A stretch of 64,000 nt of DNA from Orthonyx spaldingii (lineage: Eukaryota; Chordata; Aves; Passeriformes; Orthonychidae), in contig VZTJ01004374.1 in the NCBI GenBank assembly GCA_013397795.1, forward strand, positions 319,227 to 383,226, in the 5' to 3' direction. The notes under the pieces were generated by a model that saw nothing but the letters and a program-made list of their open reading frames with translations, was not told the origin of the DNA and did not search any database. The first letter of the stretch is position 1. Every line of letters begins with the position of its first letter. Shown one piece after another: positions 45,107 to 57,900 of this stretch. A program made the translations under genes and the position numbers.

Positions 45107-48030
45107 CTTCTCTCCCCCCTTTTGCGATGTATTAAAAGGAAGATGCTGGAAAAGAATTCAGAGCACAAAGCAGGGACTTGCAATGCCCTTTCTCTTTCAG
45201 CAAACGCTTTTATTCTACTGTGAGGAATGAAACGCTCCTGTTACAGCAAACACAGACTTGTGTTTTACAGCAAAAGCTGTTTAAAAGGTTATACACAGAC
45301 TGTACACAGAGTTGAGCTTGGTAACAAGAGTGTTTCTGTGTTGCTAATATTGAGAAGAGACCACTTTTTCTGAAGTCACAGTTGTTACAGGAAGAACCTT
45401 CTTTTTAGTGCTTCTGTCATCTCTTTATTTCAGAGCTGAGGGGATTCTGGTTGGAGAACTAGGAATTAAGGCAAAATATTAGGCTGTCACAGAATTAGGC
45501 TTAGGGGTTAGGAAAAGGGTGTCCTTGGCCTTTCGTCTTGCCTGATGGATGATGATGGGGAATAAAGTTTGACATGGGGTGGGTAAGTCCAGTGGCCCCA
45601 GACAGAGAAATCACAGTATTTTGTAGATTGTTAAGGTTTATGACACATTGCTTTAAAAAACCTAATATTAAAATTCTTCATAACCTCAGCACATACAAAG
45701 CAGCAGACATGAAACAGTCTGAAAACACTGTGGAGGTGGACTCAGCTGCCATCTCCAGGCAAACAGAGTTGCCAGAGATAACTTGTGGTACATCGTGATC
45801 ACCAGTGTTGTGCAGATGTGGTTTACGTCCCAGTCACGCATCTCCCACCATCCCAGGCAATCCAAGTGGTTCTGCCAGAAGGTTGCTCTCCAGCATGCTG
45901 TCTCTCTGCTGCCAACCCCCAACTATGCCCTCAGCTCCCCAGCCATAAGTTGAGTTGTTGAAATCTCGTATGAGCAAAATTCACCTTGGCACAGCACATC
46001 TAAAAAATGTGTCAGAAACTCCAGCCACAACCACCCTGGTTGTGAAAGTCCCACAGAAGGGCAGCGGTGTTCCTGTTCCCCCACCCTTTCTCAGCCGGCT
46101 GTTGTGGCAGCCCTGATCCAGGGGAATGGGAATCACATTGTTCAGTGACAAGTCCTGGGGAATCCAAACCACTGTCAAGCCGTCTCAGTTATGAATTGAA
46201 TGATTTCACTTGTCTTGGGAGGCAGGACCTTTTTCTGCCCTATGTGCTCCCCTGAACACACTGTTTCTGCCCTCTATATTTTCCTGGTGTGGGTTGTATG
46301 AGCCTGCTGCCCTGCCCGCTGCCTGGACAGTATCCTGCTGGTTCCTGGATATGGTATAAACAGGCTAACCCACATTTAGCAGTTAGAAAACTGTGCTTGG
46401 AGCATCATGCTGTGCACTTCCCACAGCCTGTGTGTATGATGTGCAAGCCAGCAGCCTTGTCTGCCTCATCTGTGCATCATTATCTGGGCCCTTCAGATCC
46501 ACTGCGGCTCATTAGGTGTCTTTCTTCAGCACAACAGTGTCCACCTGTGCACCCCCAAAATGTCAGGGGCCCTCCTGGCTGATGCTGCCAAGGTGATGAT
46601 ACACACACAAAACCAGTGCTCACCAGAGATGATTTTGGTACACTGTTAACTGCTAGATCAGCCCCAGCTTGATGCTGCTCTTGGGAATGAAGGACAGGGA
46701 AACAGAAGTTCCTCTTGTTACCAGGTGCAATAAAGACTCAAACCTGTTTCTCTCCTCTGTCCCCCTTTATTTGTGCCCTGTGTTTGGGTGCGTTTGGCTG
46801 CTTATGGACCCCCCACAAAGTGCACTGGAGGTGATTGCACTGCATCCACTACTTTTCCCAGTATTTATGTGGTGATCTCACTGTTCTGGCTCAGTTTTCA
46901 GTGCTAGAGCAGAAGAAACTCCCTTTCAAAGCTCAGGGTTCAAAACCAGATCAGTATCTCCCAAAGTACTGCATTGCCTGGGAAGCCTATCTCAGCTGTG
47001 CCTCATATACCATCAGCCTGAGATGCTCCAGCACCCAGCCTCCCACAAGCAGGAGAGGGAGAGGAGATGAACTTCCCATCAAGCATCAGGACAAGGGAAA
47101 GAGCAGCAGCCTGAGCATCTCCCAGTGATGCTCCTTCTTTCATGTGCAGTGAAAGAAAATGCCATGAGTAGGTCAAAGAGCCTATGGTCTCTTGTCACAG
47201 GCTGTACCTCAGGCAAAACACAGCTGAAGGAAAAATCAGAAACCTTCCAAACCAGTTAATTTGGATCCTAAGCAGAGTGAACAATGTTAGAGCAGAACTG
47301 CATTTTCATCTCATGTCTCTAAATATAAATGATCAATTTAGAAAAGAATTTAATATTAAAAATTCAGCCATCTTAATCAGAAATAAGCCCTGATTCAACA
47401 CAGATGTACAAAAAAATGTTTTGAATTTTTAGGTCTACACCCGACCCCAGAGAGCTAAACACTGAATCGTCACCACTCTGAAATGTGTGTTGTCTCTTGA
47501 AAAGCTCTCCAAAAGGTGAAATGTGCTGTGGTTTGTTTTGCTTCCAGACTGATCTAACTAACTGTTCGAACTTTCAAAGAAATTGTGTAGGAGTCTGACA
47601 TTTAAAAGAGTGAGAATAAGAAAGAACGTGAGGGAGGAAGTTGAATTTTCCTTTGCAAAACTGAAAAGATATATTTCTGCCCCCCTCCCCGAAGGAGAGT
47701 GTGTCTGGAGCACTGCTGGGCTGGCGTTTGCTCTCAGTGGGCAGAATATTGCTCCGTGTGTTTCCCAATGCTGCAGGAGAGAAGAGAGCAGAGATGGGGG
47801 TGCTGATGTCAGGTTTGCCTTGCTGGGTAGCCCGGTGGGAGCAAATTGCTCAGATCAGCTGTCCCTGCACTGCAAGATGCTGCACTGAACAATAGGAAAT
47901 ATTTGCAAAGGTTTTATGGGCCATGGGAGATTCAAAGCTGGAAAATACAGAGTGTGCTACAGACAGGTCATCTGCCCAGGAGCCAGACAAACCTTGCACT
48001 CCCCTTAAGCAGTGCAACCAGGAATTTATT

Positions 48031-48050
48031 TACCTAATGGTACCTAATGG
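48031..48050. repeat. Two-copy 10-bp tandem repeat
   Basis: TACCTAATGG occurs twice head to tail without mismatch. Confidence 0.85.
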
Positions 48051-49639
48051 GGTGCATTTCCAGTGTATCGTACCCCCTCTGCAGTATGCAGAATTCCCAT
48101 GCATGCATACACATACAAATATAAAATAGAATCATATAGAATATATTCTGCTCTGATATATGCAAGTATTTTCCCCATCTGTTTAAGTATTTCTTCTATA
48201 TTTTGAGACATATTGTAGATGCAAATCAGTTGTTTGGAAGCACAAGAAAAATTTTTCCAGAGCCTATGTGTAAGCCATGAAAAGGTGTCTCTTGGTACAA
48301 GCTTTATGAAATATAGCACAAGAGAGGAAAATCTGCTTTTTCCTTAGGGAACCATCACAAGGCAATACATATTCTTAGAGAAAGTTTTGGGTTTTCCCCC
48401 ATACCATACTGGCATAGACAGAGTCACATAAGTGATCTGGATTTAGAGGTATAAAAGCTCCTGGGGTCTAAAGGTTTGACAAACAAATGGCAAAGTTCCC
48501 TGTAAACCTGTCGAGCAGGTGACCACGGGTTACTCAGAACAGGTTCACTCTCAGGGCTCTTGCAGCTCCTAATGGAAGGTGCAGGTCAGCACTGAGTGCC
48601 AGAATGATGCTGTTATGACTGGTAAGAGTTCAGGTCTCAGAAACTGAAATAAATGCCTCGTTCAGGCAGAATGTGGTGATGTTACTGAGGCTCGTGGCCA
48701 TGAGGTGTGGAAACAAACTATTAGGTTAAGTCCTCTCCCTTGTCAGCACTGTATGTGGACTGCTGTCCTCCAAAACTGTACTTACACTAATTCTTCCCAC
48801 TTATGTCATGCTTCCCACTGAAGTAAAATCAAACTCCAATGCTATTCCTTTCTCTGAGCTTCCCTCTATATCCTGTCTCCTTTGTTTCCTACAGAGGTTG
48901 GGAATCAGACTGCTCAGGATCACAGCTTTCAGCACCGTCTTAAACTGAAAATAGTGCCTTACCAGTGAGGTGAGAGACTAAGAATATCAAATAGAGATTA
49001 AAAAACACATTTTCAGGGGTTTCAGTGAAAAATGCAATCCTAAGAGAGTATTAATTGCTACAACTATCTGCAGAAATTATTTTTTAACTAAGCTAATATT
49101 TTTATTGTTATTGGAGAAAGGCAAATCAAGATCTCTCTTCTTTAAATAATTTCGATTTCGCCCTTTTCTTTCATACAAGAAAACTGTGAATCTCCTAGTT
49201 TTCTTTTTTCATTTTTTTCTTGCAATAAGGTGAACTAACAATGCTCAAAATTTAAAAAGAAACTTAATTTACATGAAGTAAAATAAAATGTGTTGTGTAA
49301 AAAAAGGACAGTAACAGGCTCTCTTTTAATTCATTTTTTGATTTTTGGTTGTCTCCTGGAAATTTCAAGGGTATACTTTGCTAAAATTATTTCAGTACTT
49401 ACGTCTTGCATGTTCCAGTTACATTTTAAAATATTTCATATTATCTTAGTGGCATATTTTCTGTTATCAAGAGTGACAGCCATTCAGTTCTGCACGTTTT
49501 CAATACTGGGGTTTCTTACATCTGGTTTATAGTTAAGAAAAAGGTGTGAACTGATTTGCACCAAAGTCCCTCATAACAGCAAGAGTTTATAATAAAAAGA
49601 GATTGTGGAAGTGAGGGAAGCATTAAAAATAATGGCAGA

Positions 49640-49927
49640 ATAATTCTTTTAATCACTCAGGATGGGATAAGCATGAAATGCAGCTATAATATGAATGATA
49701 ATCTGAAGGGGAAAGTAACAGCTAAAAGACTGAAAGAATTTCAATTAAAATATACTAAGCTTAACTGATTGTGCAGATAAAGCCCAGCGATATAGCGATG
49801 ATGGGCACTCCATACATGCCAACACAGATTCCCAGAGCGCACCAAACAGTTTAATTAAAAATGAATTTCGATGCAATTATTATTTTAGCCTGACAAACAA
49901 CTGCAATGGAAAGTCTCATTTCATCTT
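49640..49927. promoter_or_regulatory. Candidate enhancer block abutting the CpG island
   Basis: Contains TTTTAATCACTC near 49647, TTTCAATTAAAAT near 49739, GCGATATAGCGATGATGGGC near 49787, AGTTTAATTAAAAATG near 49849 and GATGCAATTATTATT near 49870. CpG-containing words appear within AT-rich DNA, and the sequence passes directly into the CpG island. Together they look like a promoter or CpG island with a proximal conserved element. Inferred. Confidence 0.35.
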
Positions 49928-50156
49928 ACGAGCTCCCGGCGCACAAAGCGTTTCGTAGTCGGGTGTTTACCCACCCCGGTTTTGTCTCAGACCCGGTAAG
50001 GGACAGGTGGAACGCGCCGCAACGAGCAGATCCTTGTGTTGATCCTTTGTTCTGGAATTGTATCTAAAGATATAATGAGGGGGAAGGCGGTGGCACAGCC
50101 GGAGACCCCGGCTCGGCGCAGGACCGAGCGCTCCCCATCCCTTCGGTTGTGTTTCA

Positions 50157-50171
50157 GTGCCCTCTCGTGGC
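50157..50171 (-). promoter_or_regulatory. CTCF-like motif in the CpG island
   Basis: GTGCCCTCTCGTGGC fits the reverse complement of the CTCF core (CCAC-n-AGAGGGCA) with one unusual base, a G in the central pyrimidine position. It has the same orientation as the match at 30219. Candidate only. Confidence 0.35.
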
Positions 50172-50518
50172 TCCCGCGCCGCGGGGACACGGGGGACACC
50201 GGCCCCACGCGGGGACACCGCCACCACCCAGGGATGACCCCACGGGGCCTGCGAGCCCGTCCCACCCCGCCAGCACCCTCCGGCAGCCCTGGGGGACATC
50301 GCCGCCTCCGAGCGTCCCCGTGGGGTCACACAGCCTGGCGGGGTGACCCGGCACCCCACGGGGGTCCGTGTGCCCCGTGCCGCACCCCTGCGGAGCCAGG
50401 GCCACCCACGCCGGAGGGCACAAGCCTTGCCGGGAAGAAGCACAGCCCGACATGGGGGTTGTTCGGCGCTGACCCCGTTCCGGGGCTCGGTGGCCGTGTC
50501 CGGTCCCTCGCCGCGCGG

Positions 50519-50525
50519 TGACTCA
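50519..50525. promoter_or_regulatory. AP-1 consensus site
   Basis: TGACTCA, the perfect FOS/JUN consensus, between CpG-rich flanks (GCGCGG upstream, CGCTC downstream). A 7-bp match alone is weak, but its place in a CpG island raises interest. Confidence 0.4.
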
Positions 50526-50590
50526 CGCTCTTGTCGCGTAGCCGGGCATCAAAGGATGCTGCGGCCCGAGCGGTACCTGCCTGCATCGGG

Positions 50591-53500
50591 CTTCTGTAGC
50601 AGTCAGGGGTTATGGACTGTGTGATGGCTACTTCAATACTTAATCGAGCATTTCAAAGTTCCCCTGTGATCTATACATACGTGCCATTTAAAACATCTTT
50701 CATGTCTGTTTTGTTCTCATAATAATTCTTTTTTTCCCACCGGCTGCTTCTGTCTGCCCTTTCCTCCCCTCCCAAACCGAGCAGTGCCTCTCTGGTACTG
50801 CAGCACTCGGCACGGGGGTTGGAGGCTCAGGAGCAGGCAGGTTGTGTGCAGCTGCCCAGGGAGCATCCCACACAACTTTCTTTCAGAAATTAAGCTGCTT
50901 GTTCTCTCCCAGTCCCGAGTGTGCTGCCAGTCACGCTGATTTCTACCAAACCGTGCAGTACACGTGCTCTGATACAGAAAATTGCACCTAATTCTGAATC
51001 TCAGTCACTTATCTAAGACTGGTTAGGAGTCAAGCTGTGACCATTACATTCAGATCACTTATGACACAAACGCGATTCAAACATGTATCTCAAGAAGCAT
51101 AAACCTGTGTCTTCTGACTTTACTATAGTTTTAGATGATGGTAAAAGTCAAAACCACCACCATAATTACCCATCTATTTCTCATTGTGTTTTCTGTAGTG
51201 CCCATCACTGTAAAACCTAGAATATGATGTTTGAAAGTTAAATAAATGATGTGGAACTTAGATCTTTGTTTCAGCTAGGCATTTTTTACAGCATCAGAGC
51301 TTGAGTGCAGACTGTAAGTCTTGTCTGTGCACCATGTCTTTTATTGCTTCCTTGCTTGTACAGTGGAGCTTAGGAATTTTAAGGCAGAGGAGGGTGTATA
51401 AATTGCACACAGCTCTGTACCGCAAATGGAACAGATCCCTGATGTAATTCTGCTGAAGGTAGGAGAGCTGTAAATGAGAAGGGGTTTTGCTCAATGTTTG
51501 GTATATCTATTTCACCAAGCAGTGCTCTGCCCAGCCTCTGAAGTCTTGTGCTGAGAAAGAGAGAGCTGGCAGAGAGCACTTGTAGGTTTTTAAAAAAATT
51601 TAACTGAGCAAGAGTTATCTATCTATTTTTCATGTCTCTGTGAGACTGTGTAGGCATCCATTTTTACTTTCAGGGGCACAGCAAATCAAAGCCATACCAG
51701 GTCTGGGTAGAGTTTTTCCTCTGATGCCCTTCAAAGGTGTGGGAGCCTCCCATTAAGATGTTGTTGAATCACCAGTTTTATCTTCTGCTGATACTGAACT
51801 GATGTTCCAAGTGTGGGGAAGTTTCTTACAAAGATATTTTTGCAAAACAAAAGGAGAAGAGGCACCGTGACTCTATATGTTTCTGTGGGGTTCTTACTGG
51901 TGGAAAATTTTGTGTCAGTGGACCTGAGGCAGGTTTGGAGACATCCTTATGTGAGATACCCTGACAGCAGCAGTGACTTGCAGGTAGCTACTACTTCAGC
52001 CTACTTTCCCAGCTTTCCAGCCATGTTAAAAAGAAATGTATTTGGTTTTGAAAAGGGTGGAGGAGAGCACATGGGTTCACAGGAGCAGGCAAAACTTCTG
52101 CTGGGACCATGCAACATGTCTGGTCAGGCAGCTCTGCTACATTATTAATACAAAACTGTGCACACAGTTCTCAATCTTGTATTTTGTGAATCACTAAATG
52201 GTGCCTTTCAGGTATATACTAGGACATCTTCTTTTCATACTTCAATATTTCAAGTACCTCTAGCGCTGATTCTGAAGATGTGGAGAGAGGAATTACTCAT
52301 CTGCTTTGTGACTAAAATCCCAAAGGACCATGGGCTAAGAGACACTGAGCATCCATTTCAGTAGGTCTTCCCACTGCAGACCAGAGAAACCTGCAGTTCC
52401 TGCCACACAGATGTCAGGTGTGTGCCCAGTGGTGGGAAGAGCTGAGGGGCTTTGTGGTCGCAGCCCCTTGGTGTGACTGTGAGTTGAAACGCAGCTCCCG
52501 TGGCACAGGCAAGGCAGTGAGAGAGAGTTTCTTTATTTGTCCAGGTTGGGGTGAATTCTATGTTGACATGACTTTGCTTTTCTGTGACTCCTGTCCTAGT
52601 GAACCCTCTCTTGCTGCTCACTGACATTTTCTTGAATGCAACTGTTATAGACAGAACAAAAGGTGAATGCTCAGAGATGTTTTTGGAAGCCAGTTGCAAA
52701 GGCCAGGTTAATGGTTACTTGTGTGCTAACACAGACTCTGACCCAGATGGTGCAGCCAGAGCAGTGGAGAGCATTGCTATCATCTGCTCACACAGCACAG
52801 GACAGCACAACACAGAGATGACCTGGAGGAGTGCTGTCTCCTCACTCTGCCTCATCTCTCATTAGCAGCAGCCTCTACAGCAAGAGATGCTTCTTTCGAA
52901 ACTTAAAAAGTGAGCGTGAATGCTGTTCAAAAGCCTGCTTGTTAGAAGACTAGAAATGAGTGGCAGCCTGAGCCAGAGAGATATAGAAGACTTTAAATAC
53001 ATATATATAAATCACATACGCCAGCCTATGCGCCAGGGTGTATAGAAGCTGACCTTTCTGTTTCATCACTGCACAGTAAACAAACTGTATAATTTGCTCC
53101 ATCCGTATGTGCTTGTCCCCTCTATGCTGGCTGTCCCAATGTCACACGCTGCAGCTGCATTTGGCAGTTTGACTCCCTCCCTCTTCCCTCTGTTCCTTCT
53201 GTCCTCTGTCAGCCAGCGCAGCAGGGCACCCATTCTTCTGTCTTCTCTGTTTCTTCACCAAAAATATGGTCCAGTTCCTTTGGGTGCAGGGGTGAGCCCT
53301 GATCAGTTGGGCAGAGGTAGTGTAGATCAAAAAACCTAGGAACACCTTGTGGGAGAGCTGTGAAAGCAGTCCCAGTTACAGTGGGACAGACAGTATCTCT
53401 GTCTCAGATACAGAGGTTTAGGTGGCTGGATGCTTATCTAGACAGGCAGAGATCCTGCTCTTGGTGGAGGAAAACAAAGTTGTGGCCAAGGAGAGAGACA

Positions 53501-53679
53501 AGAACGTAAAGGTCTGCCACTAAAAAAAGGCACAGGAATGGAGTCCTCAGACCTGGAAAAACACATCTTCAAGTACAAAGATTTGAGTTCAGACTCCATG
53601 TCAACACATTTTTACAGTCTTTTTTGAGGATGTATCTGCTCCAGCTTGAAGAATTCTTCAATAGATATAGTTTCACATT
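50591..53679. other. Non-coding stretch, no gene seen
   Basis: Open frames up to 113 codons without domains. No repeat family recognised; a short ATATATA run lies near 53002. Nothing else seen. Confidence 0.5.
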
Positions 53680-53824
53680 TGGATTCCCCAACATTGGGCA
53701 CTTTAAGATTCATCTGGACAGGGTGCTGGAGGACATGTTTTCTAGACTGTGCTTTTGCCAAGCAAGGTTGGACCAGGTCCTTAATGACCCCTTCTATCAC
53801 AGCATTTATGATTCTATGATTCTT
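53680..53824 (+). mobile_element. CR1 LINE 3' end fragment
   Basis: The order ATTCATCTGGACAGGGTGCT, TCTAGACTGTGCTTTTGCCA, AGCAAGGTTGGACCAGGTCC and CTTCTATCACAG, ending in ATTCTATGATTCTT (53811-53824), is the classic 3' end of an avian CR1 retrotransposon. The short 3' tail repeat is the family's hallmark, since CR1 lacks a poly-A tail. Truncated at the 5' side, as most CR1 copies are; upstream sequence back to about 53640 may still belong to it. Diverged by several substitutions, with a small shortening between GTCC and CTTC. The 71-codon frame across it is not a coding part of CR1. It shows that the window is avian or close to it. Confidence 0.88.
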
Positions 53825-55995
53825 CGATTTGCTAGCTAAATTGCACAAAAAGTTAATGTTCTCAAGGCTGAAGATCTACATTTAGTTTTTCCTTGAGGTA
53901 AGCAACCTCCATCAGAAAATATATGTTTTTCACTCACAGAAGGAAACAAACGTTCTACATGAAACTGATGTATAAAATAAGCTAAGAAAGCACCCTCCTG
54001 TGAGTACAGCAGCCTGCTAGAAGTCCTGAGTAAGCAGCACTAGAAATCTATTTCTTCATAGAGGCTGGAAAAGATTTGCTTAATATTTTTAGCCCAGTTG
54101 ACAGTTTTGCTAACCTATCTTCCTTTAGAACATTTTTCATGTAAATATTTTTTAACAGTAAGTATATAGAGGCAGAGTGGTTAAGGAGCAGGGAAATTTA
54201 AGAGGAGCATGTGAAACTGGCAGTGCAGGAACTGAGACCTATCACAAAATACCAATTCTGCATCCTGATCTCCATCTGTTCTCTAGTGGATGCCTGCACA
54301 GGGAGACTTCAGAGTTCCCCCGTCTACAAATAAGTCTGATCTCCTCTGGGCTGCACACAGGTACTTCGTACATACTGCCAACACACAGTCCATCTCAGTG
54401 CATTCAGCTGGAAGCCCTGGCCCCTAAATAGAGGAACTCTGACCCCTAAAGATGACTAAGAGGAGCCCACGTGTTGCAGACATGCACCTCAGTGGTGCTT
54501 CTGAGTACCAGATCCATGGTGCCTTTTGTGTCAAACTCCAACAGGCCCAGGTGCCACTCAGGATAACTGGCTTCATTTCAGTGTAACGCTGAGATATAGT
54601 CATAACATAGGAGTATGAGCTCTTTATTTGTTCTTGACTGCTGATCTCAGGCATTTACTGAGGGATAACTATCCAGAAGATGATAGGCATTTATTTAATC
54701 AGCCTTTTTTTCATTGTTCCAAAAGATATTTTTTCCTATAAGTTTCCAGATAAAGGTGAAACCATGGCCACTGAGAATTACAGATTATAGAAAGATCAGG
54801 CTGCGGGAACACTCCCACCTGCATGCCCTGAATCCTACGGAAAGTATTTCCTGAGCCTAAAAAGCAGGAAGAATGATAAAGACTCACTGTAATGGAAATT
54901 CTGAATGTGTATTAAACCACCAAGTGTTAAGGGAGCTTTAAGTGATGGGACTGGAGAAAAGCATTATTTGTGGGGAAGTGGTGTCATAAGTGGAAAAATC
55001 ACTCCTGTCCCTTCCTTTGTGCTGAGGTCCAGCCTTGCAGTGAGATCGATGCTGGAAGGGGCTGTGACAGGAGGCTGCGATGCCTCCGCTGTGAAACATC
55101 TCTGAGATCCAGGTAGAGAACATTCCAGCAGTGCTAGGGCAGGGGACAGATTGGTGAAAACCATCTGAATTTGTGAGATATTTGCTATTTTCTGACAGAC
55201 TGGGTTGTTGGATGATTCAGCTATGTGTAAACCTCTGTCTCCTCCCTGCTGTAAAGTCAAATTACCTTCACTTCTCCTCTCTCCCTTCCTGTGCCGCTCA
55301 TTTGGATGGAGGTTAGGTGACCTGGCATCCTTTATTCATGAAAGGAGCCCTGTAATATATGTACATTTGTTCTATATTCTTGGGGTTAATTTATTTTTGG
55401 CAAAAAGTGCAGAGAAGCAACCCTGAAGATAAAAATCCAGTTTTTTCCTTCCCAGAAACAGGCGCTGTTGCCCATGCTGCAGTGGTTGTCCTGCAGAATT
55501 TCTCTTGCCTCCTCTTGAACACCACAGGGAATTTCAGCTGTTTGCACAGTCCTTGGCCTTACTGAGATCAGGATAAGAGTTCCAGCCTGTTATGCTAGCC
55601 TGGTAGATTTTACAGCTTCCCCTACCTCCTCCAAGCTATAAATTGGATTGCGGCAACCAAATTTTTATCTCTGTAGAACCACAGAGAATCACAGTTGGTG
55701 ACTGATGTCACCCCATTCTCACTACCCAGCTGTAACTCATGGGCAGAAGATTTGTTGGCTTCAGCAATTAAGAGGTGGTTTAAAAACTGGTTATCTATCC
55801 CTCTTATAGCAGGAAGTGTCTCCAGTTTAATTGTGAAACGTAACACCATCAGAAAACTCCTGTTTATCCCACATGAGCTATTATGGAACTTATGAGAAAG
55901 AAACTGCATTTACCACTGGGGAATAATAAGTCTTGTTTATAGAGTAGCCCATGCATGAAATCCTCTGGGCAACTAACAAAATACAGTCTGGCTTT

Positions 55996-56013
55996 AAAAA
56001 AAAAAAAAAAAAA
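55996..56013 (+). repeat. Poly-A run (18)
   Basis: Eighteen consecutive A residues. No retroposed sequence body or flanking duplication was recognised. Confidence 0.95.
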
Positions 56014-57469
56014 CCCACTAAATAAAGTCTGAAAAAACATCTCCATGTAGTCCAATAAATGCCAAGAGGGGTGAAATAGTTGCTTAATGTTTTTAGACCA
56101 AATGTGGTCAGCAGTAAATGAGTGTCAAATGAATTTTTAACAGACATTTTCTGGAGTTGCATGGCAATCCTTCTCCAAACAGTTGGTAGCTGTGTGGGAT
56201 GATGAGAAAAAGAAGAGAGAATACAGCTGAAAAGGTGATGATGACTTGACCTTCAGCTCATCAGAGCACTCCTTCCGTCTCTCAGCGACTTTCATCTAAA
56301 GCTACTGAAAAAAACTAATACAGAGATGGCTCTGCTGAACACCAAGTGACATTAATTTTACCCTCAGATGTGGCAAATCAGGAGACAGGGCCTTCTGTTT
56401 AAAATATTTCCTGCTTAAGTCATGAGGTCCCATCCCAAGGAAGGAAATTTGGGAGTTTCCCTTCAATTCATGTGAGCAGGGCAGTCTCCATTCTCTGAAG
56501 GGGCTGAAGTCACGAGGGGATCTGAGGGCTGTTTTGCCACCCTTGAAGATCTGCTGGTCCCTGGTGTCAGGGGTGGGTGTCATTGAGCATTAGACAGACA
56601 CAACACTGGGGGAAGTGTGGGAAAGGACAATAATATCCTGACCCTTATTACTCCTGGCTGGACTATGTGTGAAGATCCAGGGAAGAGACTGGAGACCAGA
56701 GCCAGAGTTGCTCTTCATGCCAAGGTTCTCATCTCTACTTGTTTTTTAAGGAGAATAAGAGTGAATTCAGGATGCTATCAAAAACCAGATGATAATTTAT
56801 GCAGGTAGAGTACATCCCTTAGTATCTTCCTTCCAACCATGTTTCCTGTATGTTGCAGCTTTTATTTTAATTATGGCATTCCAAATGACTTGCCTTTCAG
56901 TCAGCAAGACTGAAAGATCTTGAAAGACCCCAGAAGTAATTTATGAGCAATTATCTGATTTTCATTTTTAGCAGTCTGTACTGTTCCAATTTCTGTCACC
57001 TTGGAATATTCTTCGCCACAGTGTAGATAATTTAACTAATAGGAGGGACACCCATTTAAAAGGGGGCTTTCTAATGACAGGCCCTGCTGAGCCTGCTGAC
57101 ACTGGTGCTGGTAGTTGGAATTATTATGGTGATTCTCAGCATTTTCATTAATCTGTTCTGCATTCTCTGGGGTTTCTGAGTTGAAATTTGCCAGGCAAGG
57201 TCTTAGCAAAGTAACAACTTTTATTCTCTTTCCTTAGGGCCTTTTTTCCTATTGTGAGGGTCTATTAAATAAGTTAAAAGTAGTTCACAAAACTACAAAT
57301 GGATATGGTGACAACAGGCTGAAGACACACATAGAGCAATGACTGCTGGAGCAGTGAATTCCCCCTTTCTCATACTCTTCACCTGAACATCTGGGTCGAG
57401 GAGGGTGATGGAGTGGCAGAGTGTTGGGAGAGAGGAATGAAATGCATGCAAAGAGCCCTGTGAGGGCTG

Positions 57470-57900
57470 TCAGATGTGGTTGCCCCACCTGGAAGGACAT
57501 GCAGAGCAGGATGCAGAGCATTCACCTTCCCTCTCTGCTTGTCCAGGCAGAGCTGAGGTGTCCTCACAGCACGCGTTGGAGAGTGGGCCATGACAGACAG
57601 ACAGTGGGACAGCACAGTCACGTCCATTGTTCCCTCTCTCTCCACCAAGTGGCCACTAAGGGCAGGAAGTTTGACGATGCTTGACCAGCCCTGAGAGGGC
57701 AGGGAGATCATGGAAGAGCTGGTGGAACCAAAGGTCTTGTATTCCTGAAGCAAAAGGGCTCCAAAGGGTTCCCTCTTGGACAGAGAGGCCCAGAGAGGTG
57801 GCAGAACCCAGGTATCTCTTGTCACCACGTCACCAACCAGGGAGAGGGTGCCCACAGCTATTGCAAACCAAGACAACCAGAGATGCCCAGGCAAAATGAG
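57470..57900. other. GC-richer segment of unknown origin
   Basis: About 430 bp less AT-rich than its surroundings, with an almost fully open minus-strand frame (57379-57924, 181 codons, starting MSDQNEEMLILPGHLWLSWF) and a plus-strand frame on its other side. The minus product has hydrophobic stretches near its N-terminus (GHLWLSWFAIAVGTLSLVGD) that could pass for a membrane segment. I recognise no family, and no splice sites or promoter support a gene. It may be an old repeat of a family I cannot name, or a chance frame. Confidence 0.2.

Larger units (their letters stand above)
41226..49639. other. Long non-coding stretch, no gene seen
   Basis: More than 8 kb with open frames near or below 100 codons, all shadowed. 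An ATG|GTAAGT donor-like word near 44121 has no acceptor partner. Poly-T runs occur at 45078-45106 and a 10-bp tandem repeat at 48031-48050. Otherwise nothing seen. Confidence 0.5.
49928..50590. promoter_or_regulatory. CpG island (possible unannotated promoter)
   Basis: Composition changes abruptly from AT-rich to GC-rich. In 50081-50580 I count by hand about 55-57 CpG in 500 bp, with GC near two thirds, so observed/expected CpG is close to 1 while flanking DNA is CpG-poor. Donor-like CCG|GTAAGG occurs near 49997. It contains a CTCF-like site (50157-50171), an AP-1 word (50519-50525) and several GGGGACAC-type words between 50181 and 50220. Long overlapping open frames on both strands (161 codons plus, 158 codons minus) follow from the scarcity of stop codons in GC-rich DNA and are Pro/Arg-rich without domain. 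It is most likely the promoter of a non-coding or distant transcript, or an orphan CpG island tied to enhancers. The alternative is a GC-rich minisatellite-like insertion. Confidence 0.7.

Noticed and set aside
49967..50521. Overlapping 158- and 161-codon frames in the CpG island
   Set aside because: Both strands are open at once because stop codons are rare in GC-rich DNA. Products are Pro/Arg/Gly-rich without domains.
53624..53839. 71-codon frame crossing the CR1 3' end
   Set aside because: It spans the CR1 3' untranslated tail, which does not encode protein.
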